Part shown: in pieces, positions 1 through 9,900 of the stretch
Layout: each line of letters starts with the position of its first letter
Position numbering within the stretch: position 1 is the first letter of the stretch
DNA from: an uncultured Bacteroides sp.
Lineage (GTDB): Bacteria > Bacteroidota > Bacteroidia > Bacteroidales > Bacteroidaceae
Reading direction: 5' to 3'
DNA: 64,000 nucleotides
Assembly: GCA_900552645.1 (NCBI GenBank)
Contig: USAN01000001.1
Span: 582,693-646,692, forward strand
Translations under genes and position numbers: made by a program
Notes under the pieces: generated by a model
What the model saw: the letters and a program-made list of their open reading frames with translations, nothing else
Told to the model about the DNA's origin: nothing
Database searches by the model: none

Positions 1-1
1 T

Positions 2-1342
2 ATAATGGCTCTGTCGTTGCGTCAGCAGCCAGTAGATATTCTTACTGTGGCTGAACAACTTAAAAGTACAGGCTCACTTGATGAAGCCGGAGGCGCCTTT
101 TATATTACCCAACTTAGTGGTAAGGTAGCTTCTTCTGCTCATATTGAGTATCATGCACGAATAATTGCACAGAAGTATCTCGCGCGCGAACTTATATCAT
201 TTACCAGCAATATACAGACTAAGGCTTTTGATGAGACTCAAGATGTAGAGGACTTGATGCAGGAAGCAGAAGGTAAACTGTTTGAGATCTCACAGCAGAA
301 TATGAAGAAGGATTATACACAGATTAATCCGGTTATTCAGGAAGCTTATGAGATGCTGCAGAAAGCAGCTGCACGTGCCGATGGTCTGAGCGGATTGGAA
401 AGTGGATTTTCTTCGCTCGACAAGATGACATCTGGGTGGCAGAATTCCGATTTGGTAATCATTGCTGCACGTCCGGCAATGGGTAAGACGGCATTCGTTC
501 TTTCTATGGCAAAGAATATGGCAGTAAATTCTCAGATACCTGTAGCACTGTTCTCGCTTGAAATGAGTAACGTTCAGTTAGTGAATCGTCTGATAGTGAA
601 CGTATGCGAAATTACCGGTGAAAAAATAAAGAGCGGCCAGCTTGCACCATACGAATGGGGACAGTTGGACTACAAGATCAAGGCTTTGTACGATGCACCG
701 CTTTATGTAGATGATACTCCTTCACTATCGGTTTTTGAGCTTAGAACAAAAGCACGTCGATTGGTTCGCGAACATGGAGTGAAGATTATAATAATTGACT
801 ACCTTCAGCTTATGAATGCAAGTGGTATGTCGTTTGGTAGCCGCCAGGAAGAGGTTAGTACTATTTCAAGATCTTTAAAAGGACTTGCAAAGGAGTTGAA
901 CATACCAATAATAGCACTTAGTCAGCTTAACCGTGGTGTCGAAAACCGTGAAGGTATTGATGGAAAGCGTCCGCAACTTAGTGACCTTCGTGAATCGGGT
1001 GCCATCGAGCAGGATGCCGATATGGTATGCTTCATACACCGTCCCGAATATTACAAGATATTTCAGGATGAGAAAGGAAATGACCTTCATGGTATGGCCG
1101 AAATTATTATAGCTAAACATCGTAATGGTGCAGTAGGAGATGTACTGCTTCGTTTCCGTGGAGAATTTGCACGTTTCCAAAATCCTGATGATGAAATGAT
1201 AGTTCCTTTGCCAGGAGAAGAACTTGGAGTAATACGTTCTAGGATGAATGGAGAGGGAAGTGTACCCCCACCGGCAGTCGATACCATTCCTCATGAAAAT
1301 CCATTTGGAAATGGCGGCATGGATGGTCCTTTACCATTTTAA
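2..1342 (+). CDS. dnaB: Replicative DNA helicase DnaB (5' end cut by window)
   Basis: Hexameric replicative helicase that unwinds DNA ahead of the replisome. The frame is open to the window edge. The Met at base 5 is internal to the family: the residues after it (LRQQPVDILTV) belong to the DnaB N-terminal domain, so roughly the first 70 residues lie outside. The RecA-like C-terminal domain shows Walker A ARPAMGKTA (GKT near residues 160-162 counted from that Met), Walker B IIIIDYLQLM near 260-270, the SQLNRGVE segment and the ADMVCFIHRPEYY block. The C-terminus is complete and ends in a short Pro/Gly-rich tail. The stop lies 91 bases before pheT, which has its own -7 box. Identity is secure; only the N-terminus is missing. 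Confidence 0.97.
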   Translation: MMALSLRQQPVDILTVAEQLKSTGSLDEAGGAFYITQLSGKVASSAHIEYHARIIAQKYLARELISFTSNIQTKAFDETQDVEDLMQEAEGKLFEISQQNMKKDYTQINPVIQEAYEMLQKAAARADGLSGLESGFSSLDKMTSGWQNSDLVIIAARPAMGKTAFVLSMAKNMAVNSQIPVALFSLEMSNVQLVNRLIVNVCEITGEKIKSGQLAPYEWGQLDYKIKALYDAPLYVDDTPSLSVFELRTKARRLVREHGVKIIIIDYLQLMNASGMSFGSRQEEVSTISRSLKGLAKELNIPIIALSQLNRGVENREGIDGKRPQLSDLRESGAIEQDADMVCFIHRPEYYKIFQDEKGNDLHGMAEIIIAKHRNGAVGDVLLRFRGEFARFQNPDDEMIVPLPGEELGVIRSRMNGEGSVPPPAVDTIPHENPFGNGGMDGPLPF

Positions 1343-1391
1343 TGGCAATATAAAAAAGCTATCAGTCAGATAGTAAAATGAAAATTCTTAT

Positions 1392-1399
1392 TAACTTTG
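1392..1399 (+). promoter_or_regulatory. Putative Bacteroidota -7 promoter box for pheT
   Basis: TAACTTTG matches the TAnnTTTG -7 consensus of the Bacteroides primary sigma factor and sits 35 bases before the pheT ATG. No clear -33 TTG was seen at the expected distance, so the call rests on the -7 box and its position. Confidence 0.45.
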
Positions 1400-1433
1400 C
1401 AAGTCTTTTGTAAATACATAAAATATAACATAT

Positions 1434-3896
1434 ATGAATATCTCTTATAATTGGCTTAAAGAATACGTCGATTTCAATCTTACACCCGATGAAGTAGCCG
1501 AGGCTCTTACATCAATAGGATTAGAGACCGGAGGCGTAGAAGAAGTCCAAACTATTAAAGGTGGTCTTGAAGGTATTGTGATAGGTGAGGTCTTAACTTG
1601 CGAATCTCATCCCAATTCTGATCATATGCATGTAACTACTGTCAATGTGGGTGGTGCAGAACCAATACAGATTGTATGTGGTGCTGCAAACGTAGCTGCC
1701 GGACAAAAGGTAGTAGTAGCAACTATAGGAACAAAATTATACGATGGCGATGATTGCTTTACAATAAAGAAATCAAAACTTCGCGGAGTCGAATCAAATG
1801 GAATGATCTGTGCAGAAGATGAAATAGGTTTAGGTACCAGCCACGAAGGAATTATAGTTCTTCCTGCCGATGCTGTACCTGGTACTCCTGCAAAAGATTA
1901 CTATAATATTAAGAGTGAATATATTCTTGAAGTAGATATTACACCTAATCGTGCCGATGCATGTTCGCACTACGGTGTTGCTCGCGATCTATATGCATAT
2001 CTTGTACAGAATGGACATCATACTACACTTAAACGTCCTTCTATCGAAGATTTCCACACAGATAAGGAAGATATGGATATAAATGTAGAGGTAAAGAATA
2101 CCGAAGCATGTCCGCGCTATGCTGGTGTTACAATTAAAGGGGTAACCGTTAAGGAAAGTCCAGAATGGTTGCAAAATAAACTCAGACTTATAGGCGTACG
2201 TCCTATAAACAATATCGTCGATATAACAAACTATATACTTCATGCATATGGACAACCACTTCACTGCTTTGATGCAGATAAGATAAAAGGTGGAAAAATA
2301 ATTGTTAGAACCGCAACAGAAGGCGAGAAGTTTGTAACTCTTGATGAAGTTGAAAGAACATTGTCCGAAAATGACCTTATGATATGTAATGCTGAAGAGC
2401 CTATGTGTATAGCAGGTGTATTTGGCGGACTTGATTCGGGTACAACTGAAAGTACTGTAGATATTTTCCTGGAAAGTGCATATTTTAATCCAACATGGGT
2501 GCGTAAGACAGCACGTCGTCATGGACTAAGTACTGATTCTTCATTCCGTTTTGAAAGAGGTATTGATCCTAATGGAACATTGTATGCATTGAAAGAGGCT
2601 GCTTTACTTGTGAAGGAACTTGCCGGCGGTGAAATAGCATCAGAGGTAAAGGATATATATCCTACAAAGATAGAAGATTTTATAGTAGACTTTAATTTTG
2701 ATAAGGCTAATGCGCTTATAGGTAAAGTATTACCTTTGGAAACAATTAAAAGTATTGTTACTACTCTTGAAATGGAGATAATAGATGAAACAGCCGAAGG
2801 CATGACACTAAAAGTTCCGGCATATAGAGTAGACGTTCAGCGCGAATGTGATGTAGTAGAAGATATATTGCGTATATATGGATATAACAATATAGAAATT
2901 CCTACAACATTGAAATCGAGCCTTACTACAAAAGGTGAAGCAGATAATTCACAAAAACTTCAGAATCTTGTATCCGAACAGTTAGTTGGATCTGGATTTA
3001 ATGAAATATTGAATAACTCGCTTACAGCAGCTTCTTACTATGAAGGTCTAGAAACATATAAACCCGAAAATTTAGTACGTCTAATGAATCCGTTAAGCAA
3101 TGATCTTAACGTAATGCGTCAAACTCTTCTTTTTGGTGGATTGGAAAGCATAGAACATAATGCCAACCGCAAGAATGGCGACTTGAAGTTCTTCGAGTTT
3201 GGTAACTGCTATTTCTTCAATGAAGAGAAAAGGAACTCAGAAAAAGTTCTTTCACCATATAATGAAGAATATCATCTCTCTTTATGGGTAACAGGAAAGA
3301 AAGTAAGTAACTCGTGGGCACATATAGATGAAGAGAGCAGCGTTTATGAACTGAAAGCATACGTATTCAATATATTCCGTCGTCTTGGTCTTAATATGAA
3401 TAATGTTGTTCTTGGAAACCTTAACAACGATATTTACTCTACAGCCCTTACAGTATCTACCCGTGGTGGTAAGCTTGTTGCTACTCTTGGTATTGTTACA
3501 AAGAAAATACAGAAAGCATTCGATATTGATACTCCTGTATACTATGCCGAAATAAACTGGAAAGAACTTATGAAAGCAGTAAGAAACTCTACTGTAAACT
3601 TTAAGGAACTTTCAAAATTCCCTGCCGTTAAGCGCGATCTTGCACTGCTTATTGATAATACAGTACAATTTGCAGAAATAGAGAAAATAGCTTTCGATAC
3701 CGAAAAGAAACTACTTAAGAGCGTAGAACTGTTTGACGTTTACGAAGGAAAGAATCTTGAGGCTGGAAAGAAGAGCTATGCGGTAAGCTTCCTTTTACAG
3801 GACGAAACAGCAACTCTTAACGAAAAACAAATTGATAAGATAATGTCTAAGCTTATTTCCAATCTTGAAAACAAGCTTGGTGCAAAACTAAGATAA
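1434..3896 (+). CDS. pheT: Phenylalanine--tRNA ligase beta subunit
   Basis: Beta subunit of the alpha2-beta2 phenylalanyl-tRNA synthetase, which charges tRNA-Phe. At 820 residues it has the usual full length. Visible parts in order: the OB-fold tRNA-binding domain near residues 40-150 (VCGAANVAAGQKVVVA), the B3/B4 editing region, the B5 domain with RRHGLSTDSSFRFERGID, the catalytic-like core, and the C-terminal FDX-ACB anticodon-binding domain (FPAVKRDLALLID). The start MNISYNWLKEYV is typical of the family. pheS is not in the window, so the subunits are unlinked here. The downstream yebC gene follows after 32 bases and may be cotranscribed. Confidence 0.97.
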   Translation: MNISYNWLKEYVDFNLTPDEVAEALTSIGLETGGVEEVQTIKGGLEGIVIGEVLTCESHPNSDHMHVTTVNVGGAEPIQIVCGAANVAAGQKVVVATIGTKLYDGDDCFTIKKSKLRGVESNGMICAEDEIGLGTSHEGIIVLPADAVPGTPAKDYYNIKSEYILEVDITPNRADACSHYGVARDLYAYLVQNGHHTTLKRPSIEDFHTDKEDMDINVEVKNTEACPRYAGVTIKGVTVKESPEWLQNKLRLIGVRPINNIVDITNYILHAYGQPLHCFDADKIKGGKIIVRTATEGEKFVTLDEVERTLSENDLMICNAEEPMCIAGVFGGLDSGTTESTVDIFLESAYFNPTWVRKTARRHGLSTDSSFRFERGIDPNGTLYALKEAALLVKELAGGEIASEVKDIYPTKIEDFIVDFNFDKANALIGKVLPLETIKSIVTTLEMEIIDETAEGMTLKVPAYRVDVQRECDVVEDILRIYGYNNIEIPTTLKSSLTTKGEADNSQKLQNLVSEQLVGSGFNEILNNSLTAASYYEGLETYKPENLVRLMNPLSNDLNVMRQTLLFGGLESIEHNANRKNGDLKFFEFGNCYFFNEEKRNSEKVLSPYNEEYHLSLWVTGKKVSNSWAHIDEESSVYELKAYVFNIFRRLGLNMNNVVLGNLNNDIYSTALTVSTRGGKLVATLGIVTKKIQKAFDIDTPVYYAEINWKELMKAVRNSTVNFKELSKFPAVKRDLALLIDNTVQFAEIEKIAFDTEKKLLKSVELFDVYEGKNLEAGKKSYAVSFLLQDETATLNEKQIDKIMSKLISNLENKLGAKLR

Positions 3897-3928
3897 CATT
3901 AAATTATAATAATTAAAATATTATTCCG

Positions 3929-4663
3929 ATGGGAAGAGCGTTTGAATATAGAAAAGCTGCAAAGCTTAAAAGATGGGGTCACATGGCCAAAACATTTACA
4001 AGACTTGGTAAACAAATTGCTATTGCTGTAAAGGCTGGAGGACCGGAACCGGAAAATAATCCTACACTGCGTGGTGTAATTGCAACTTGTAAACGTGAAA
4101 ATATGCCTAAAGATAACGTTGAACGCGCTATCAAGAATGCAATGGGTAAAGATACCAGCGATTACAAGGGAATGACTTACGAAGGATATGGTCCTCACGG
4201 AGTTGCCGTATTTGTTGATACTCTTACAGATAATACTACCCGTACCGTAGCCGATGTTCGTTCAGTATTCAATAAGTTTGGCGGAAACATGGGTACTACA
4301 GGCTCACTGGCTTTCCTTTTTGATCATAAATGTGTTTTCACATTCAAGAAGAAAGATGGAATAGACATGGAAGAACTTATTCTTGAACTTATTGACTATA
4401 ATGTAGAAGATGAATTTGATGAAGATGAAGAAGAAGGCACAATAACTATTTACGGCGATCCTAAAAGTTATGCAGCTATTCAGAAATATCTTGAAGAGGC
4501 CGGATTCGAAGAGGTTGGTGGCGACTTTACCTACATACCGAACGACTTGAAGGACGTTACTGCCGAACAACGTGAAACTCTTGACAAGATGGTAGAAAGA
4601 CTTGAAGAATTTGACGATGTGCAGAATGTTTATACAAACATGAAACCTTCTGAAGAAGAATAA
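3929..4663 (+). CDS. yebC: YebC/PmpR family transcriptional/translational regulator
   Basis: A 244-residue YebC/PmpR (TACO1-like) protein. Members are cytoplasmic and have been described as transcription factors and, more recently, as ribosome-associated factors that ease stalling. The start MGRAFEYRKAAKLKRWGHMAK, the KNPT-like segment NNPTLRGVIATCKRENMPKD and the YEGYGPHGVAVFV block are family hallmarks, and an acidic stretch (EFDEDEEEG) follows in the second domain. It lies between pheT and a TSCPD gene with short gaps, consistent with one operon. The regulatory target cannot be read from the sequence. Confidence 0.95.
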   Translation: MGRAFEYRKAAKLKRWGHMAKTFTRLGKQIAIAVKAGGPEPENNPTLRGVIATCKRENMPKDNVERAIKNAMGKDTSDYKGMTYEGYGPHGVAVFVDTLTDNTTRTVADVRSVFNKFGGNMGTTGSLAFLFDHKCVFTFKKKDGIDMEELILELIDYNVEDEFDEDEEEGTITIYGDPKSYAAIQKYLEEAGFEEVGGDFTYIPNDLKDVTAEQRETLDKMVERLEEFDDVQNVYTNMKPSEEE

Positions 4664-4668
4664 TTGAA

Positions 4669-4914
4669 ATGAAATTTACTTATAAAACCGAAGGAACCTG
4701 CAGCAGTTGTATTGAAATTGAAACAAATGAAGATATAATTACGAGTGTTTACTTCTGGGGAGGATGTAATGGTAATTTACAAGGTATAAGCCGATTGGTA
4801 CAAGGAATGAAAATCTCTGATGTATTTGAAAGGTTAGAAGGTGTAAAATGCGGTCGTCGCTCTACTTCATGTCCCGATCAGTTGTGTAAAGCACTTCATA
4901 AAATGCAGGAATAA
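4669..4914 (+). CDS. TSCPD domain protein (TIGR03905-like)
   Basis: An 81-residue cysteine-rich protein of the TIGR03905-like TSCPD family. The name-giving motif TSCPDQLCKAL is present at the C-terminus, and further Cys residues lie at CSSC near the N-terminus and in GGCNGN. The same module occurs fused to vitamin B12-dependent ribonucleotide reductases, where its Cys pairs are thought to bind metal, but the role of the free-standing form is unknown. It starts 5 bases after yebC, so it is probably translationally coupled to it. A strong hairpin terminator follows. Confidence 0.88.
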   Translation: MKFTYKTEGTCSSCIEIETNEDIITSVYFWGGCNGNLQGISRLVQGMKISDVFERLEGVKCGRRSTSCPDQLCKALHKMQE

Positions 4915-4953
4915 TAATATTATTGTTTTTATAATAAAATAGCGCGAAAATAT

Positions 4954-4991
4954 GTCCGGAAAGCTTCTATAGAGGGCTTCTCCGGACTTTT
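4954..4991. terminator. Hairpin terminator between converging genes
   Basis: GTCCGGA-AAGC pairs with GCTTCTCCGGAC (bases 4954-4987, one bulge), and a short T run follows on the + strand. It separates the TSCPD gene (+) from the ECF sigma gene (-) and could serve both. Confidence 0.75.
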
Positions 4992-5010
4992 CATTTATAA
5001 ATGGATATTT

Positions 5011-5604
5011 CTAGTTTCTTAAGTGAATTACTATTATGATAATGTTTGGAAGATAATCTTTCAATACTATTCTTAGTATTTTTAGTGCCTGTCCTATACG
5101 GTAATTTACAGTTTGTGGAGATACGTTTAATATAATTGCTATGTCTTTATGAGTGAGATTTTCCATACGGTTCATCTCGAATGCTTTTCTGAAATCCTCG
5201 GGCAACGAATCGAGTGCTTTTACATACAGATGCATCAATTCGTTTTCCATATAGAAATCGGGCGATGAGAATTCTTCTTCGTACTTGTCTATAATTTCTT
5301 GATGAACCTTTCGCCGTGTTTCTATGTGTTGTAACTGATTCAATGCCCTATTCTTTACAGCTGTAAACAGATAACTTCTTAATGAAAATGTATCACTAAG
5401 TGAAACTCTGTTTTCCCATAGCCACATCATTATATCTTGTACAATTTCACGTCCACTTTCGAAATCTACATATTGTGAAGCAAAAGCACATAATCTGCCA
5501 TGATATAGTCGATATACCATATCGAATGCCTTTTCATCTCCAGATCTCAATTGTGAAAGGATAGTAATATCATTTATGGAAGATGCGTTTAGTTTTACTG
5601 ACAT
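5011..5604 (-). CDS. ECF RNA polymerase sigma factor (Bacteroidota type)
   Basis: A 197-residue sigma-70-family ECF factor. Region 2 spans about residues 20-95 (GDEKAFDMVYRLYHGRL, then the YLFTAVKNRALN helix). Region 4 spans about 130-185 with the helix-turn-helix LTHKDIAIILNVSPQTVNYR. It is transcribed away from a FecR anti-sigma gene 144 bases off, and a STN-domain SusC follows that gene, so it most likely reports substrate binding by the transporter to RNA polymerase and switches on the downstream locus. Divergent placement from its anti-sigma is less usual than a sigma-fecR operon. The hydrophobic C-terminal tail (PNIIIIVIHLRN) is unusual for a sigma factor. Confidence 0.93.
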   Translation of the reverse strand: MSVKLNASSINDITILSQLRSGDEKAFDMVYRLYHGRLCAFASQYVDFESGREIVQDIMMWLWENRVSLSDTFSLRSYLFTAVKNRALNQLQHIETRRKVHQEIIDKYEEEFSSPDFYMENELMHLYVKALDSLPEDFRKAFEMNRMENLTHKDIAIILNVSPQTVNYRIGQALKILRIVLKDYLPNIIIIVIHLRN

Positions 5605-5630
5605 AAGGTTAAGGTATTAAAAGAGTGGGC

Positions 5631-5638
5631 CAAATTTA
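5631..5638 (-). promoter_or_regulatory. Putative -7 box for the ECF sigma gene
   Basis: On the minus strand this reads TAAATTTG, with TTTG 17 bases upstream as a candidate -33 element. It lies about 27 bases before the sigma start. Confidence 0.5.
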
Positions 5639-5691
5639 ATGATTTGAAATTGAAACAAAAAATAAAAACTTTTTTTCTTTCCTTTATTTAG

Positions 5692-5699
5692 TATATTTG
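5692..5699 (+). promoter_or_regulatory. Putative -7 box for fecR
   Basis: TATATTTG matches TAnnTTTG and is 50 bases upstream of the fecR ATG, preceded by T-rich DNA. Together with the opposing box at 5631-5638 it implies two divergent primary-sigma promoters in this gap. Confidence 0.5.
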
Positions 5700-5748
5700 C
5701 TCTCTGGAATGTCTTAATTAAAATGGGTTTAAATCAAATATTATAATA

Positions 5749-6735
5749 ATGGATGAAAGTTTGTTGGTAAAATATTTAAAGAGTGAGTGTACTGAAAATC
5801 AATGTGCTGAAGTTGAAGAATGGTGTCAGTTGAGCCCCGAAAATAGAAAGACCCTTGAAAGAATTTATTATATACTATTCGTTGATAGATGTGTACAGGC
5901 CAATAAGAATGCTGATACAGAAAACCTTCTGGCTCGTTTGAAAAAAGATTCGCAACTTCGTACCAAGCAGTATGACATTTCAAAATTACATAGGTTTATG
6001 GGACGCTATGGCTGGAAAGTAGCTGCTTTTATAACAGGAATAGTTTTTGCAAGTTTGGTAATATTCTCGATGTTTGATTCTACTACTAAGTTTGAAGCTG
6101 CTACATTGACCGATCAGCGCAGTAAGATAGTACTACCCGATGGTAGCCAGATATGGCTTAATTCGAACTCAAGAATAATATATACATCTTCAATATGGAA
6201 CTCGAACAGGAAAGTTAAACTTGAAGGAGAAGCATATTTTGAGGTCTTTCATGATGATAATTCTCCGTTTCTTGTCAATACAAAAGGAATCGTTACGCGT
6301 GTATTGGGAACTAAGTTTAATATACGTTCTCGTATAAATGAAGAAAATGTTACCACTACATTATTGCAGGGATCAGTAATAATGCAGACTCCAAGGAACG
6401 TGAATGATGTGCTTTTGAAACCTGGGCAAACAGTTGAGATGAATGCATCTACCTATAAGTATTCTCTTGTAAATTACTCGAATCCTAACAATGTACTGCT
6501 ATGGATAAACGGTCGACTTGAGTTTAATAATACAACTCTTCAAAAGATAACCAACATTTTGGAATGCTTGAATGATGTGAAGATTGTATTTATAGATGAC
6601 TCATTGAAAAGAGAGAAATTTACTGCAAACTTTGATACCGATGACAGCGCTGAAAAAATTATTTCTGTACTCTCGCAGACAAATAGATTTACATTTAAGA
6701 AAGAAGGAAAGAATATTATTATATCAAGGAATTAA
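5749..6735 (+). CDS. FecR family anti-sigma factor
   Basis: A 328-residue inner-membrane anti-sigma factor. The cytoplasmic N-terminal part (about 1-85) should bind the ECF sigma, a single membrane segment lies at about 90-108 (WKVAAFITGIVFASLVIFSM), and the periplasmic FecR domain covers about 120-220 (VLPDGSQIWLNSNSRI, then VEVFHD-like FEVFHDDNSPFLV and TRVLGTKFNI). The C-terminal part resembles the DUF4974 module of Bacteroidota FecR proteins. It is flanked by its likely sigma partner (divergent) and an STN-type SusC, the expected trio for trans-envelope signalling. A terminator follows it, so SusC is probably transcribed separately. Confidence 0.93.
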   Translation: MDESLLVKYLKSECTENQCAEVEEWCQLSPENRKTLERIYYILFVDRCVQANKNADTENLLARLKKDSQLRTKQYDISKLHRFMGRYGWKVAAFITGIVFASLVIFSMFDSTTKFEAATLTDQRSKIVLPDGSQIWLNSNSRIIYTSSIWNSNRKVKLEGEAYFEVFHDDNSPFLVNTKGIVTRVLGTKFNIRSRINEENVTTTLLQGSVIMQTPRNVNDVLLKPGQTVEMNASTYKYSLVNYSNPNNVLLWINGRLEFNNTTLQKITNILECLNDVKIVFIDDSLKREKFTANFDTDDSAEKIISVLSQTNRFTFKKEGKNIIISRN

Positions 6736-6756
6736 GAAATTATATAGATAAGGAAG

Positions 6757-6794
6757 ACTCTGGAGATGGTATAAGCCATTTTCAGAGTTTTTTT
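6757..6794 (+). terminator. Rho-independent terminator after fecR
   Basis: A 13-bp stem (ACTCTGGAGATGG with CCATTTTCAGAGT, including two G-T wobbles) with a short loop is followed by seven T. It separates fecR from the SusC gene. Confidence 0.85.
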
Positions 6795-6999
6795 ATAAAA
6801 AAATGAGATTTGTTTTTAGTATATTTTATATATCATCTGTCTTACTATACGAAACAGTAAAGTTTCTAATATATTATTAACCTTTTAAAACCTTTTATAA
6901 TGAATAAAGTATAAGACAGATTAAATTTTAAACAACGACAAGTAGTTTAACACCCAAATCAAAAAAACTAGAAAGAAAAATTAACCTAATTTATTACAA

Positions 7000-9900
7000 A
7001 TGAGAAAAGAATCATTTTATTACAGGTTCCTACACCTAATACTATTCTTTTTATTGCCTGCATATATAAGTGCAGTGGCACAAGAGGCGACCTTATCTCT
7101 TAACTATACTAATGTTCCGATAAGTAAAATCTTTAAAGATATTGAAAAACAGGCATCTGTATCAATAGTTTATAATACAGATGACATTAATCCTAGCCGC
7201 AAGGTTACGCTCAAGACAAGTAATAAAAATGTATCCCAAACTATGGATGCACTTTTAAGAGGTACAAATGTGGTTTATTCTATTGTAGATAATCATATAG
7301 TTTTGTCGAGTGCTGACAAAGCAGCTTCAAACAAATCTCATCCTATTACAGTAAAGGGTAATGTAAAAGATGCCAAGGGTGAGCCGCTTATAGGAGTAAG
7401 CATTTTGATTAAAGGAAGTTCCAATGGTACAGTTACTGATTTGGACGGTAACTTTACCTTACCTTCTTATAATGGTGATGTTCTTGAAATATCGTATGTA
7501 GGATATACTACTAAGTATATACCATCTTCATCAAAGTTTCTTCTAATAGTTCTTGAGGAAGATAATAAGATGCTTGAAGAGGTAGTTGTAACTGCTCTTG
7601 GTATAAAACGATCGCAGAAAGCATTGAGCTATAACGTGCAGAAAGTTGGAAGTGAAGAAATAAATACCGTAAAAGATGCAAATTTTGTAAATTCATTGGC
7701 GGGAAAGGTGGCTGGTGTAAATATTAATGCATCATCGTCGGGCACGGGTGGAGCTACACGTGTAGTAATTCGTGGAACAAAATCAATATCGTCTAACAAT
7801 AATGCTCTTTATGTAATCGACGGTATTCCATTGTTCAATGTGAATAAAGGATCAACCGAAGGGGAGTATTCCAGTCAACCGGGAGGTGAGGGTATATCCG
7901 ATATCAATCCAGATGATATAGAGAGCATGTCAGTGTTGAGCGGACCTGCTGCGGCTGCTCTTTATGGTGCAAATGCTGCTCAGGGTGTAATTCTTATTAC
8001 GACCAAGAAAGGACGTGATGATAAGATAAGCGTTACTATATCTAATAACACAACTTTCTCTTCTCCTTTCATAATGCCAGATTTCCAGAATACATATTCA
8101 AACAGGCCAGGAGAGTTTATGAGTTGGGGAGACAAGATGGAAAAAGCTTCTTCGTTCACTCCTAAGGATTTTTTCAATACTGGTTCAAATATTCAGAATA
8201 GTATTGCACTTTCTGTAGGAAATAACAAGAACCAGACATATCTGTCTGTAGCTACAACTAATTCAAAAGGTATAATACTGAACAATAACTATAACAGATA
8301 TAATTTTACTTTAAGAAATACCACAAAATTTCTTAAAGATAAGATGACACTTGATGCTGGTATTAATTATGTAATTCAGAATGATCAGAACATGATGGCG
8401 CAGGGAGAGTATTGGAATCCACTTATAGATATATATTTATTTCCTAGAGGTGAGAATTTTGATGATATAAGAATGTTCGAAAGATATGATGAAGGTAGAC
8501 AGATATTTGTACAGCATTGGCCCTGGGGTACTCGTCAGAACCCTTATTGGATAGCAAAAAGAAATCTTCGCAATAATAATAAAGACAGATTTATGCTAAA
8601 TGCCAGCTTGAAGTACGATATAACCGAATGGATAAATGTAGCCGGACGTATTCGCATAGATAACTCATATAATAATTATGAAGAAAAGAGATATGCATCT
8701 ACTGATGGACTTTTTGCAGGTCCTAAGGGATTTTACAAGATGGTAAAGAGTGATGAGAAACAGACGTATGGCGATATTATAAGCAATATAAACAAGAATT
8801 TCGGAAATTTCTCTCTTTCGGCTACAATAGGTGGAAGTGGTTCATTTATAAGTACAAATGGAGAAGGGTTGCAGGGGGCTTTAAAAGATATGCCTAATAA
8901 GTTTACCTACTTTAATATAGACTTTAAAGAAGGACGCGATTCATATCCATTGCAAGATGGTTGGGAAGAGAGTACTATATCATTGTTTGGAAGTGCCGAA
9001 TTGGGTTGGAAGAATATGCTGTACCTTACTGTTACAGGTCGTAACGACTGGGCATCGGCACTTGTCAATACCGAGAAATCTTCTTTCTTCTATCCATCCG
9101 TAGGCTTGTCTGGCATAATATCCGAAATGGTTAAGTTACCTAAGTTTATATCTTACCTTAAAATTAGAGGTTCATGGGCTTCGGTAGGTTCGGCTATTCC
9201 GAGAGGATTGTCGCAGCCACGATATAAATGGAATGCAGGTACCGGAAAATGGGAAACAAATACGTTCCGTCCATTAGGAAAGCTTTTTCCGGAAAGAACT
9301 AACTCATGGGAAGCCGGAATAAGCGCCAGATTATGGGAAAACAGAATATCGCTGGATGCAACATGGTATCTGTCTAATACAAGAAATCAGACTTTCAACA
9401 TACCGGTTTCTCCATCAAGCGGATATAGCTCAATGTATGTGCAGTCGGGTAATGTAAGAAACATGGGTATGGAAATCAGTCTTGGAGTAAATAATAAGAT
9501 AGGAAATTTAGATTGGAATTCGACAGTTACATTCTCTTTCAACAATAATAAAGTAGTAGAACTACTAGACAATTACTATGACGAAAAGACTAACGAGAAT
9601 TACTCTCTTACAGAATTCGGAGCCGGAGGAGTAGGATCATTATCATACAAACTAGAGAAAGGCGGTACTATGGGCGACATTTATATAAGCAAGCGCCTAA
9701 AGAGAGACCAGGAAGGTAATATATGGATAGATCCTACAACAAAGAATGTAGTTGTAGAGAACCTGAATAAACCTATTAAGGTTGGATCGGTATTACCTAA
9801 AAGCAATTTAGGATTCCGTAATGATTTTACATATAGAATGTTTAATATGGGATGTCTTATTACTGGAAGATTTGGTGGCGATGTGGTATCTATAACTCAA

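Noticed and set aside
875..1294. 139-codon open frame antisense to dnaB
   Set aside because: It mirrors a conserved coding region, has no family features and lacks a promoter box. Antisense frames of this size are common across this AT-rich window and were left out.
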